Source: Rhizobiaceae bacterium | GTDB lineage: Bacteria; Pseudomonadota; Alphaproteobacteria; Rhizobiales; Rhizobiaceae | NCBI GenBank assembly: GCA_025698895.1 | Contig: JAILWO010000001.1 | Span: forward strand, 1,151,001-1,215,000 | Direction: 5' to 3' | Length of the DNA: 64,000 nucleotides | Shown here: positions 54,878 to 63,778 of the stretch, piece by piece | How positions within the stretch are numbered: the first letter of the stretch is position 1 | Layout: each line of letters opens with the position of its first letter | Position numbers and translations under genes: made by a program | Notes under the pieces: model-generated | What the model saw: only the letters and a program-made list of their open reading frames with translations | Told to the model about the DNA's origin: nothing | The model's database searches: none

Positions 54878-55912
54878 CTACTGGCTCGCCGGGTCGGACG
54901 CGACCGCCTCCTTGTATTCGTCGAGGATTCCAGCGGCGTTATCCAGGCCCGCGGCCTCGGCCTTCTCGATCCAGGCCGCTTCGATCGGCTTGAGCTTTTC
55001 GCGGATCTGCTCGATCTGCTCCGGGGTCGCCCTGCCCATGTGATAGCCGGCTTCTGCCATGGTTTCGAGCGCCTTGGCGTCGGCCTCATCGTAGCCCGCA
55101 CCGACCTTCTTGGCGAACACGTCACCCGAGATCTCCATGATCGCCTTCTGGTCCTGCTCGGAAATCTGCGCCCATTTGTCGGCATTCAGCCCCATGATGA
55201 TGACCGCGTTCGCGAGCCCGCCGGGCACATGATAGACGCCGTCCATCAGGTCGAGCTGGTTGAAGCCGGGGATGGTGTTCAGATTGGTGATTTGGCCGTC
55301 GATCGTGCCGGTGGCCAGCATCTCGTAGGCTTCCGCCGCCGATTTCAGGATCGGCACCACGTCGAGCAGTTTCAGCACCTCCGTCAGCGTCGGCGACGAA
55401 CTGCGGAACTTCAGGCCGGACAGGTCGTCGATCGAGTTCACCTCGGTGCCCTTGGTGACCATCTGCAGCGGCGTGATCACCAGAAGCGAAAGCGGATACA
55501 CGCCCTCGAAGACCTTCTTGTCGGCCAGATGCTTGCGATAGATGCGGTCGAAATTCGGCGCCAGCCCCTCGGCGTTGGGGCCGATCAGGGGAAGGTCGCC
55601 GAACTCGACCATCGGGAAGCGCCCCGGCGTATAGCCCGCCACCATCCATGAAAGGTCGGCAAGCCCGTCGCGCACCACGTCGTATTGCGAGGCGGCCGTT
55701 CCGACGACCTTCGGCGCAACATCGACCTTGACGCGGCCTTCGGTGACTTCTTCGATCTCGGCCAGCCAGGGTTCGATGATGTCGTCCCACAGGAAGAAGT
55801 TGGCCGGCAGCCAATTCGAATAGCGGATCGTGACGGTTTCGGCCGAGGCGGGCAGGCTTTGCAGCGCAAACGCCAGTGCCGTGGCCAGTACGAGTGCTGT
55901 GCGTTTGAACAT
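54878..55912 (-). CDS. TRAP transporter substrate-binding protein DctP (copy 2)
   Basis: The 344-residue protein has a Sec signal peptide (MFKRTALVLATALAFALQSL to ASA/ETV) and DctP blocks (RYSNWLPANFFLWDDIIEPW, KVVGTAASQYDVVRDGLADL, GLKFRSSSPTLTEVLKLLD). It is closely similar to the next gene, from which it is separated by about 70 bp, and to the protein at 46502. No DctQ or DctM is adjacent. Confidence 0.9.
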   Translation of the reverse strand: MFKRTALVLATALAFALQSLPASAETVTIRYSNWLPANFFLWDDIIEPWLAEIEEVTEGRVKVDVAPKVVGTAASQYDVVRDGLADLSWMVAGYTPGRFPMVEFGDLPLIGPNAEGLAPNFDRIYRKHLADKKVFEGVYPLSLLVITPLQMVTKGTEVNSIDDLSGLKFRSSSPTLTEVLKLLDVVPILKSAAEAYEMLATGTIDGQITNLNTIPGFNQLDLMDGVYHVPGGLANAVIIMGLNADKWAQISEQDQKAIMEISGDVFAKKVGAGYDEADAKALETMAEAGYHMGRATPEQIEQIREKLKPIEAAWIEKAEAAGLDNAAGILDEYKEAVASDPASQ

Positions 55913-55980
55913 GGATCTGTGTCTCCCGGTTCTGAGTTGGATTTATGGGCGCGGCGCGGCCGCGCGTCCCCTGTATCGCC

Positions 55981-57009
55981 TCATTGGCTGGCGGCGATCG
56001 CCTCGCGATATTCGGCGAGCAGGGCTTCTGGGTTCTCGAGCCCCTTTTCCTTCGCCCGCGCAAACCAGGCCTCGTTGATCGGCTCGACCATTTCGCGCAG
56101 CTCCGCGACGAGTTCGGGGCTTGCCTCCGTCAATTCGTAGCCCGCCTCGCGCAGGGCCTCGTTGGCGGCTTCCTCGGCCTTGGAATAGATGTCGCCTACG
56201 GTGGCGGCGAGCTTCTCGCGCGAGATGTCCAGAATGGCCTGCTGGTCCTCGTCGGAAATCTCGGCCCACTTGCCGGGGTTGATCGCCACGAGATTGACGG
56301 CGTTGGAGACGCCGCCTGGCAGGAGCAGCCCGTATTTCGTAAGGTCAGCCTGACCGAAGCCGACCACCGTGTTGGCCTGGGTGAGCTGGCCGTCGATGAC
56401 GCCGGTGGCGAGCATCTCGAACGCTTCGGTCGACGGCTTGTTGATGGGTACGCCGCCGACCAGTTCCAGAAAGGCGGTCGTGCCCGATGTCGGGCTGCGC
56501 ATCTTCAGCCCTTCCATGTCGGCGACTGAAGTCACCGGCCGCGTCTTGGTGAAGATCTGGCTCGGCGAGATCGTGAAGATTGACAGCACCTCGACGCCGT
56601 CGAATTCCCCGAACGACTCCAGATGCTCGCGAAAGAGCCGGTCGAAGACTGGCGCGATCGTCCTGGCGTCGCTCGAAAGCAGCGGCAGTTCGCCGAACTG
56701 TGTCAGCACGAAGCGTCCCGGCGTGTAGGATGAGACCATGAAGGCCATGTCGGCCAGTCCGTCGCGCACCACGTCGAACTGGCTGGCGGTGGTTCCCACG
56801 ACCTTCGGCAGGACCTCAACCTTGACGCGGCCTTCGGTCACTTCCTCGATTTCGTCCATCCAGGGCTTCAGGCCGTCATCCCACAGGAAGAAGCCCGGTG
56901 GCAGCCAGTTCGAGTAGCGGATGGTGACCGTATCGGCCAGCGCCGACGAGGCGAACGACATTGCGAGGCCGGCCGCAGCGGCAACCGACAAGAACCTTTT
57001 CATTGGCAT
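55981..57009 (-). CDS. TRAP transporter substrate-binding protein DctP (copy 3)
   Basis: From ATG 57009 behind a gggaggattc site the 342-residue protein has a signal peptide (FLSVAAAAGLAMSF to SALA/DTV) and DctP blocks (RYSNWLPPGFFLWDDGLKPW, KVVGTTASQFDVVRDGLADM, GLKMRSPTSGTTAFLELVG). It is a tandem paralogue of the downstream gene and probably sits in one operon with it. The ligands are unknown but likely related. Confidence 0.9.
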   Translation of the reverse strand: MPMKRFLSVAAAAGLAMSFASSALADTVTIRYSNWLPPGFFLWDDGLKPWMDEIEEVTEGRVKVEVLPKVVGTTASQFDVVRDGLADMAFMVSSYTPGRFVLTQFGELPLLSSDARTIAPVFDRLFREHLESFGEFDGVEVLSIFTISPSQIFTKTRPVTSVADMEGLKMRSPTSGTTAFLELVGGVPINKPSTEAFEMLATGVIDGQLTQANTVVGFGQADLTKYGLLLPGGVSNAVNLVAINPGKWAEISDEDQQAILDISREKLAATVGDIYSKAEEAANEALREAGYELTEASPELVAELREMVEPINEAWFARAKEKGLENPEALLAEYREAIAASQ

Positions 57010-57168
57010 GACTGAATCCTCCCGATGGTACTTGACCTTGCCCAACCATGCCCCACGCGCAGGCGAAGCGTATGTCCCCCTGGTGGTGACCCTCCGAGGG
57101 CGGGCCGTTTCGCGAGGCCGGGGCGCTCTACGCGGTCGCCTTGCGGCGTGAGACGTCCAGCGGAATCT

Positions 57169-57966
57169 CTAAGAGGCCGCGTCCGCGTCGTGCTTGGCCG
57201 CCCACAGATCGGCCACCTCGTCGCTGACATAGATGCTGGACGAGGCGCCGCCGTCGACGGCCAGGATCTGGCCCGTGACGTAGCTGGCATCGTCGCTGCA
57301 GAAGAAGACCGCCGCCGAGGCCAGTTCTTCGGACGCGCCGTATCGCTGCAGCGGCGTGACGCCGATCAGCCGTGCCTTGTAGGCCCCGGTTGCGAACCGT
57401 TCGGCCGTGGCGGCAGAGAGGATCATGCCGGGCGCGATCGCGTTGGCGCGGACACCGACGGGACCGTATTCGGCCGCGATCTGGCGCGTCACCGCCACGA
57501 CGCCGCCCTTGGCCGCCGCATAGGGCGCCTGCGTGGCCATTCCACGCGTGCCCATCACCGAAGCGATGTTGAGGATATTGCCTTTCGACCCGATGAGATG
57601 TGGCAGGGCTTCGCGGCACAGCCGGAACATGCTGCGCAGATTGATGTCGATATGGCGGTCGAGATCGGCGTCGCTGGTGTCGTGCAGCCTCGGCGCGCGG
57701 CCGACGCCGGCATTGTTGACCAGAACGTCGATCGCCCTGAAATGGCGCAGGCACATCTCCACGATCGCCTGCGGCGCGTCGGCTTCCGTCACGTCGCGAT
57801 GGTCGGTCACGAGGCGTTCGCCCGCGGGCAGTGTCTTCAACCCGTCGACCGTCTTGTCGACGGCTAGGACGCGCGCACCTTCCCTCAGCAGCCTTTGGGT
57901 GATCGCCCGCCCGATGCCGGCGCCGGCGCCGGTCAGGATGGCGGTGCGCTTTTCGAAACGTTTCAT
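57169..57966 (-). CDS. Short-chain dehydrogenase/reductase (module B)
   Basis: The 265-residue SDR has TGAGAGIGRAI, LVNNAGVGR and the catalytic YAAAKGG, followed by IAPGMI and a C-terminal TGQILAVDGGASS. Asp after beta-strand 2 (AVDKT) favours NAD. It is divergent from the P450 at 58117 and upstream of the two dctP genes on the same strand. Confidence 0.92.
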   Translation of the reverse strand: MKRFEKRTAILTGAGAGIGRAITQRLLREGARVLAVDKTVDGLKTLPAGERLVTDHRDVTEADAPQAIVEMCLRHFRAIDVLVNNAGVGRAPRLHDTSDADLDRHIDINLRSMFRLCREALPHLIGSKGNILNIASVMGTRGMATQAPYAAAKGGVVAVTRQIAAEYGPVGVRANAIAPGMILSAATAERFATGAYKARLIGVTPLQRYGASEELASAAVFFCSDDASYVTGQILAVDGGASSSIYVSDEVADLWAAKHDADAAS

Positions 57967-58116
57967 GCCGGCTCTCCCGCGAACTGTCCGATACCATCAG
58001 CGTGCGTCGTCCCCGTCTGTCCCTCTTGCGGGAACGACGCGCGGCGGTCCCAAGAAGGGGGGACGCACGCCGGGTAGGTTCGCCCGTATCACCGGGCGAG
58101 AATTTGGAGAACCTCG
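57967..58116. promoter_or_regulatory. Divergent promoter region of module B
   Basis: The 150-bp gap separates the SDR gene (minus) and the P450 gene (plus) and should contain both promoters. A ggagaacctcg tract just before 58117 is the P450 ribosome binding site. Confidence 0.45.
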
Positions 58117-59334
58117 ATGGCCGCTCCCAAGCTGCGTGACGATCTGCCCGAACCGCCCGTAACCGACCTCGACCCCTATGCAATGGCCGTGCTGGAGGAT
58201 CCGCATCCCTTCTATCGCGATCTGCGCGAGACGGCGCCGGTGGTCTATTTCGAGAAATACGGCGTCTACGGTGTCGGCCGCTATGCCGAGCTTCGCGAGG
58301 TCGTCACCGACTTCCAGCGCTTCACCGCGTCGAGCGGCGTCGGCATCACCGATGCGCGCGATCCGCAGTTTCGGGGCAGGCCGCCGAGTGCCCTGGTCGA
58401 GGTCGATCCGCCGCGCCACACCGATACGCGCAGGGTCGCCAACCGCATCATGTCGCCTCTGGTCATCCGCAAATGGCGGTCCGTTTTCCAGGAAAAGGCG
58501 AAGACCGCCGTTGATCGCATCCTGGAGATGGGCCGCTTCGACGGCTTGCGTGATCTGGTCGAGCCAGTGGTGTTCGGCGGCTTTCCCAAGGCGATGGGTA
58601 TCCGCTTCGACGAGGACGCCATCCGTGCGATCGGCTACATGTCATTCAACCAGACCGGGCCTGAAAACGAACTCTACCACAAGGGTCTGAGGGCGGGCGA
58701 ACCGTTCATGGACTGGTTCCTGGCCGCCTGCCAGGGCGACGCGGTCGAGCCGGGTTCGATCGCCCATTCCTTCTTCGAGGCCGAGGCCGCCGGCGAACTC
58801 GGCCAGGGCATTGCGTCCAACATCACCCGTTCGCTCGTGCGCGGCGGCATGGATACCACGATCAGCGGAATTTCCACGGCCGTCCGCCTTCTGGCGCAAA
58901 ACGCGGACCAGTGGTCGCTGCTGAAGGAGAATCCGGGCCGCCAGCGCGCGGTCTTCGACGAGGCGATCCGCCTGGAGGCGCCGAACCATGTGGTCTATCG
59001 CTGCACCACCGGCGAGACCGAGCTCGGCGGCTACGCGCTTAGGGGCGGCGTCAAGATCGGCACCTTTCCGACCGCCGCCAACCGCGATCCGCGCAAGTGG
59101 GATAACCCCGACTCCTTCGACATCATGCGCAACACCGCAAACATCCACATGTCGTTCGGTGCCGAGGACCACAATTGCATTGGCCAAAACGTGGCGCGCA
59201 TGGAGGCCGAGAGCATCCTGGCCGAGCTTCTGGCACGCACCGCCTCGATCGAACCGGACGGCGAGCCTGAATATCTGATCCATAACCAGCTTCGCACGCT
59301 CGGCAAGCTGCCGCTGAGCGTGACGCCGGCATGA
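58117..59334 (+). CDS. Cytochrome P450, CYP199-like (module B)
   Basis: The 405-residue P450 has heme Cys354 in FGAEDHNCIGQ (an unusual Glu-Asp replacing the common Gly-x of FGxGxHxC), E-x-x-R in DEAIRLEA and I-helix RGGMDTTISG. It is a clear paralogue of the module A enzyme (shared YGVYGVGRY, MSFNQTGPENELY, IHNQLRTL). The altered heme loop may change heme environment or partner binding. A gene for an EthD-like protein overlaps its 3' end. Confidence 0.92.
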   Translation: MAAPKLRDDLPEPPVTDLDPYAMAVLEDPHPFYRDLRETAPVVYFEKYGVYGVGRYAELREVVTDFQRFTASSGVGITDARDPQFRGRPPSALVEVDPPRHTDTRRVANRIMSPLVIRKWRSVFQEKAKTAVDRILEMGRFDGLRDLVEPVVFGGFPKAMGIRFDEDAIRAIGYMSFNQTGPENELYHKGLRAGEPFMDWFLAACQGDAVEPGSIAHSFFEAEAAGELGQGIASNITRSLVRGGMDTTISGISTAVRLLAQNADQWSLLKENPGRQRAVFDEAIRLEAPNHVVYRCTTGETELGGYALRGGVKIGTFPTAANRDPRKWDNPDSFDIMRNTANIHMSFGAEDHNCIGQNVARMEAESILAELLARTASIEPDGEPEYLIHNQLRTLGKLPLSVTPA

Positions 59335-59345
59335 AGGGACGCGAC

Positions 59346-60014
59346 ATGGCGACGACGAGACGTTTCACCTTCGTCAGGCGCGGCGCGGGGGCCTCGCGCG
59401 AGGCCTTTCTCGCGGCCTTGCGGGCTCGCGCCGGAGGCCTCGCGCCATCTGGCCTCGACTGCATTGTCAACCAGGCGCAGCCGGCCATCGACGGGTTGAT
59501 ACCCGAGCCGCTGTGGGATGGTCTCGTGGAGACCGAGCCGGCCGAGCCGGACGTGCTCGGCGAAAGCCTGCTTTTGAAGCTCTTGGACAACTCCGAGACC
59601 GGTGCCGACCGCAACCAGATGGTCGAGTTCATCGCCGAGGCGAAAATCGTGCTCGACGGGCCGGCGCGCGGCGTTAAGATCCTCAGCCTTCCCCGGCGCA
59701 AGGCGGGATCCAGCCCGGGCGAGTTTTCGCGACACTATCGCGAGGTCCACGGCGCACTCGTCGCCCGCAACGAGGCCTTCGTCGAATACGCCAACCGCTA
59801 CGTCCAGCATCATTTGCTGCCCGGGACGGTCCGCGCCACGGGCGGCGTCATCCCCTATGACGGCATTTCGGAATTCTGGTTCGACAGTCTCGACCATGCC
59901 CGTTCGGCCTGGGAGGCGCCGTCCTACATGGCCGAACTGCGGGCAGACGAGAAGAATTTCGTCGGCAGTCCACCCTCGCATCGCCTGCTGGTGGTGCCGG
60001 TCGACACCGCCTGA
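59346..60014 (+). CDS. EthD-domain protein (module B)
   Basis: The 222-residue protein (ATG 59346; ATG 59331 overlapping the P450 stop is an alternative) has an EthD-type half with the SRHYREVHGALVARNE signature (F-x-x-H/Y-y-x-x-H-x-x-L) and an N-terminal ferredoxin-like half. EthD is needed with the P450 EthB in ether-degrading ethABCD systems, so proximity to a P450 is meaningful. No ethA or ethC counterpart (reductase, ferredoxin) is present. Confidence 0.82.
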   Translation: MATTRRFTFVRRGAGASREAFLAALRARAGGLAPSGLDCIVNQAQPAIDGLIPEPLWDGLVETEPAEPDVLGESLLLKLLDNSETGADRNQMVEFIAEAKIVLDGPARGVKILSLPRRKAGSSPGEFSRHYREVHGALVARNEAFVEYANRYVQHHLLPGTVRATGGVIPYDGISEFWFDSLDHARSAWEAPSYMAELRADEKNFVGSPPSHRLLVVPVDTA

Positions 60015-60022
60015 GCGGCCGT

Positions 60023-60235
60023 ATGGCCCGCGTCGACAGCCCATGCATCCGGGTGTGCCGTCAGGACAGGGCGGCCGGCTTTTGCGTCGGCTGCGGCCGC
60101 ACCGTCATGGAGGTCTTCCGCTGGAGCGAATTCTCCGAGGAGGACAGGACCGTTATCCTGCGTCGGCTGCCGGACCGGCTCGAAAGCCTGCCGGCCGAAA
60201 AGCGCATGGATGCCGCGCGTCCCTCGACAGAGTGA
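60023..60235 (+). CDS. DUF1289 small cysteine protein
   Basis: The 70-residue protein reads SPCIRVCRQD, FCVGCGRT, four cysteines in the C-x3-C...C-x2-C pattern of DUF1289, probably a metal or Fe-S site. ATG 60023 lies 8 bp after the EthD stop. DUF1289 proteins are widespread and of unknown function. Confidence 0.85.
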   Translation: MARVDSPCIRVCRQDRAAGFCVGCGRTVMEVFRWSEFSEEDRTVILRRLPDRLESLPAEKRMDAARPSTE

Positions 60236-60450
60236 CATCGCCCGACTTGAGACCATGCTTATACGCTGCGCCGTGGGAAACAGCCGGAGGGCAAGTGCCC
60301 AACCGGCGTCGAAGCAAGCTGCCCCAGGACAGGGCGCAAGGGAGGATTCATGGCGCGTCTGGCGATGATGGCCGCTCGCCGGCTATGCGCGCGTAAGCCG
60401 CCTGCCGGAAAGGCCGGAGGTTTTACACGCGAAGCAGGAGCTCACCCCGC
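60236..60450. promoter_or_regulatory. Leader region of the liv operon
   Basis: No gene is seen in this 215-bp gap, which should carry the promoter of the livHMGF operon. The final gaagcaggagctc tract is the livH ribosome binding site. Confidence 0.4.
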
Positions 60451-61344
60451 ATGCTGATGCAGCAACTCCTCAACGGTATCGTGGTTGGCAGCGTCTACGG
60501 GGTCTTCGCGCTCGGCTTCACCCTCATCTTCGGGGTCAACCACATCATGAACATGGCCCACGGGACCATCTTCATGTGGGGCGCCTTCGCCGGCCTTTTC
60601 GTGGTCCTGACCTTCGACGCCCCGTTCCTGGCCGCGGTGCTGGCCGGTGCGATCGGCGGTGGGCTGCTCGCGGTCGTTCTGGACTTCTTCGCCTTCCGGC
60701 CGCTGCGCAAGCGCAACGCCCCGGAATTCTCGTCGATCGTGTCGTCGATCGGCGCGAGCTTCATCCTTCTGTCGCTCGCCCAGCAGGTTACCGCCACGCG
60801 CGTGTTGCGGTTTCCCTTCGAGACCTTCCCGGTCGTCATCCTCAACTTCATGGGGCTGCGCATCCAGCTCCTGCAACTCGTCATCGTCGGCATCGTCGTT
60901 GTCATGGTGTTCGGGCTGCTCTTCTATCTCTACCGGACGAGCTACGGCCGGCAGATAAGGTCGGTCGCCTTTTCGGAAAGCACCTCGAAGCTTCTCGGCA
61001 TCAATCCGATGGCGGTCAATTTCCAGGTCTTCTTCATCTCCGGCGCGCTCGCGGGCATTGCCGGGGTGCTGATCGGCATCGTCTTCAACTCCGTCCATTT
61101 CATGATGGGCGAGCCGCTCCTGCTGCGCGCCTTCGTGGTCATCATCCTCGGCGGGTTGGGGTCCATTCCGGGCGCGCTGATAGCGGGGCTTCTGATCGGC
61201 ATCGTGCAGACGCTCTCGGTCGCCTATCTGTCTGCGGGGATGGCCGACGCCATCGTGTTTTCCCTGCTTTTCCTGGTGCTGCTTTTCAGGCCCACCGGAC
61301 TGCTCGGCGGTGCCACGTCCGTTGCCAGGGTCACGCGGTCATGA
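60451..61344 (+). CDS. livH: Branched-chain amino-acid-type ABC permease LivH
   Basis: The 297-residue membrane protein shows the LivH family opening (LLNGIVVGSVYGVFALGFTL, FGVNHIMNMAHG) and the coupling-loop region GGLGSIPGALIAGLLIGIVQ. It forms the permease dimer with LivM. The family imports branched-chain amino acids, amides, urea or aromatic and short-chain acids. Confidence 0.93.
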   Translation: MLMQQLLNGIVVGSVYGVFALGFTLIFGVNHIMNMAHGTIFMWGAFAGLFVVLTFDAPFLAAVLAGAIGGGLLAVVLDFFAFRPLRKRNAPEFSSIVSSIGASFILLSLAQQVTATRVLRFPFETFPVVILNFMGLRIQLLQLVIVGIVVVMVFGLLFYLYRTSYGRQIRSVAFSESTSKLLGINPMAVNFQVFFISGALAGIAGVLIGIVFNSVHFMMGEPLLLRAFVVIILGGLGSIPGALIAGLLIGIVQTLSVAYLSAGMADAIVFSLLFLVLLFRPTGLLGGATSVARVTRS

Positions 61345-62219
61345 AGTTCTTCCTCAGCTACATTCCGCTCTTCGAGCTTGCGCTGTTCAACATGCTGCTG
61401 GCCTTCAGCCAGTATGTCGTCCTGCGCGCCGGCGTGTTCTCGCTGGGAACCGCCGCCTTCGCCGCGCTCGGTGCCTATACCTCGGCGATTCTGGCGACCA
61501 AGCTCGGCATGTCCCCCTGGATCGGGATGGCGGCTTCGCTCGTCCTGGGTGCGATTGCCGGCGCGCTCGTCGCGATTCCGCTGGCGCGCCTGCGCGGCGT
61601 CTTCCAGGCTTTGGCCACGCTCGCGCTCGTCCAGATCATGCTGTCGATCACCCTGAACTGGGTCGATGTCACCGAGGGTGCATTGGGCATCAATGGCATC
61701 CCGCGCTCGGTCGGCCTGTTCGGCATGTTCTGCGCCGTCGTGGTGGTCGGCTACTTCCTTGCGGTGATAGGGGCCTCCAGCATCGGCCGCGCCTTCGACG
61801 TCATCCGCGAGGACGAGACCGTCGCGGTCTCGCTCGGTATTTCGGTGCCGAAGTATCATCTGATCGCCTTCATACTGTCAGGCAGTATCGCCGGGTTTGC
61901 CGGCGGGCTTCACGCCTTCAGTTCCTATTCGATCACGCCGAACGAATACGGCTTCCACATGCTCGTCATGGTTCTGGCGATGGTCGTGCTCGGCGGGCGC
62001 GTCTCGGTCTGGGGTCCCGTGGTCGGGGCCGCGATCCTGACCGTCCTGCCCGAATTGCTGCGCGGCTTCCAGGAGTACCGGATGGTCATGCAGGGCGCGG
62101 TTTTGATGTTCGCGATCGTGTTTTTGCCGCGAGGCATCGTCGATACGGCCAAGAACATCTGGCGCGCGCGGCGTGTCGCGGCGAGCGAGGCGGCAAAGAC
62201 CAAGGCGGTGACGGTATGA
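61341..62219 (+). CDS. livM: Branched-chain amino-acid-type ABC permease LivM
   Basis: The 292-residue permease overlaps livH by 4 bp (ATGA at 61341). Family marks: LRAGVFSLGTAAFAALGAYT, RAFDVIREDETVAVSLGI, GGLHAFSSYSITP and the coupling LGGRVSVWGPVVGA. It is the second membrane half of the importer. Confidence 0.93.
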   Translation: MKFFLSYIPLFELALFNMLLAFSQYVVLRAGVFSLGTAAFAALGAYTSAILATKLGMSPWIGMAASLVLGAIAGALVAIPLARLRGVFQALATLALVQIMLSITLNWVDVTEGALGINGIPRSVGLFGMFCAVVVVGYFLAVIGASSIGRAFDVIREDETVAVSLGISVPKYHLIAFILSGSIAGFAGGLHAFSSYSITPNEYGFHMLVMVLAMVVLGGRVSVWGPVVGAAILTVLPELLRGFQEYRMVMQGAVLMFAIVFLPRGIVDTAKNIWRARRVAASEAAKTKAVTV

Positions 62220-62971
62220 AAGCGCTCTGTCTGTCGGATGTCTCGCGCAGTTTCGGTGGCCTGCCCGCCGTCGACGGGCTGACCCTGACCGCGCCGGCCG
62301 GGCGCGTCACCGGGCTGATCGGCCCTAACGGCGCGGGCAAGACCACCGTCGTCAACCTCATCACCGGCCTGCTCAAGGTCGGACGCGGGCGCATCACCGT
62401 CGGCGAGCGGGACGTGACCGAGGCTTCCGCCTCGGCCCTGGCACGGGCCGGCGTGGCGCGCACGTTCCAGAATATCCGCCTGATCGCGGACGCCACGGTG
62501 CTCGAGAATGTCGTCGCCGGCTTTCACCGCCACGAGACGACGGGGGTCCTGTCCAACCTGTTCGGCCTTCCCTCGTCCTTCGCCGAAAGACGGCGGCTGG
62601 AGGAGAAGGCCGGCGCGCTTCTGGAGCGGTTCGGCATGACCGCCTTTGCTGCACATCCGGCCGGCTCGTTGTCCTACGGCCATCAGCGGCGTATTGAGAT
62701 GATGCGGGCTTTGGCGATGGATCCTTCGGTGCTGCTGCTCGACGAGCCAGTCGCGGGCATGAACGATTCCGAGGCCCACAGCCTTGCCGAGATCTTCCGG
62801 GACGTCGCCGGGCAGGGCGTCGCCATCCTGCTTATCGAGCACAATATGCGCTTCGTGATGTCGCTTTGCACGCACATCTACGTGCTCGCTTCCGGCCGGT
62901 TGATCTCGGACGGCGACCCCGAGGAGGTCGGCCGCGATCCCAAAGTGATCGAAGCCTATCTGGGGAGCTGA
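62216..62971 (+). CDS. livG: ABC ATPase LivG
   Basis: The 251-residue ATPase (4-bp ATGA overlap with livM) has Walker A GPNGAGKTT at 36-44, signature LSYGHQRRIEMMRAL, Walker B LLLDEPVAGMND and the LivG-type VARTFQNIRL loop. It powers the LivHM permease with LivF. Confidence 0.94.
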   Translation: MKALCLSDVSRSFGGLPAVDGLTLTAPAGRVTGLIGPNGAGKTTVVNLITGLLKVGRGRITVGERDVTEASASALARAGVARTFQNIRLIADATVLENVVAGFHRHETTGVLSNLFGLPSSFAERRRLEEKAGALLERFGMTAFAAHPAGSLSYGHQRRIEMMRALAMDPSVLLLDEPVAGMNDSEAHSLAEIFRDVAGQGVAILLIEHNMRFVMSLCTHIYVLASGRLISDGDPEEVGRDPKVIEAYLGS

Positions 62972-62973
62972 CC

Positions 62974-63687
62974 ATGCTGACGATCGAGAACCTGTCGGTC
63001 GGCTATAGCGGCATTCGCGCGCTGCGCGGCGTCAGCCTGACCGTGCGCCAGGGCGAGATATTCGCGCTGATCGGCCCCAATGGCGCCGGCAAGTCGACTT
63101 TGCTCAACGCGGTCAGCGGCATGGTGCCGGCGGCCGAGGGAAGCGTCCGGCTGGAGGACGAGACCATTACCGGCCGGCCCGCCCACCGCATCGCCAGGTC
63201 GGGGCTGATCCAGGTTCCGGAGGGGCGCCGTGTGATTGCCCCGCTCAATGTGCGCGAGAACCTCGAACTCGGCCGTCAGGCGGCCGGGCAGCGCGGCTCC
63301 GATTCGTCGGATCTGGACAAGGTGCATTCCCTGTTCCCCATCCTGGCGGAACGGCGCGACCAACTCGCCGGCTCTCTGTCGGGCGGACAGCAGCAGATGC
63401 TGGCGATCGGACGCGCCCTGATGGGCCGCCCCCGCATCCTGCTGCTCGACGAGCCGAGTCTGGGCCTGGCGCCGGTCATCATTCGCGAGGTCTTCAATGC
63501 GCTCGTCAAGCTCAACGCGCAGGGGCTGACTATCCTTCTCGTCGAGCAGAACGCCAAGATGGCGCTCGAGACGGCGCATCGCGCCGCCGTCATCGAGCAG
63601 GGACGGGTCGTCCATTCGGGTGATGCGAACGCGCTGATGAACGACCCGGTCGTGGCCGACCACTATTTCGGGCGCGCCGCCGCCTGA
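62974..63687 (+). CDS. livF: ABC ATPase LivF
   Basis: The 237-residue ATPase, two bases after livG, has Walker A GPNGAGKST at 34-42, signature LSGGQQQMLAIGRAL and Walker B ILLLDEPSLGLAP, with VPEGRRVIAPLNVREN characteristic of LivF. It completes the ATPase pair. Confidence 0.94.
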   Translation: MLTIENLSVGYSGIRALRGVSLTVRQGEIFALIGPNGAGKSTLLNAVSGMVPAAEGSVRLEDETITGRPAHRIARSGLIQVPEGRRVIAPLNVRENLELGRQAAGQRGSDSSDLDKVHSLFPILAERRDQLAGSLSGGQQQMLAIGRALMGRPRILLLDEPSLGLAPVIIREVFNALVKLNAQGLTILLVEQNAKMALETAHRAAVIEQGRVVHSGDANALMNDPVVADHYFGRAAA

Positions 63688-63778
63688 GCCGGAAAGAACG
63701 AACCCGGTGATTGCGACGACGGTGCCGGGACAGGTCTGCAACCAGGATCGCCGCTGGCGATCGAACAGGGAGGAATGC

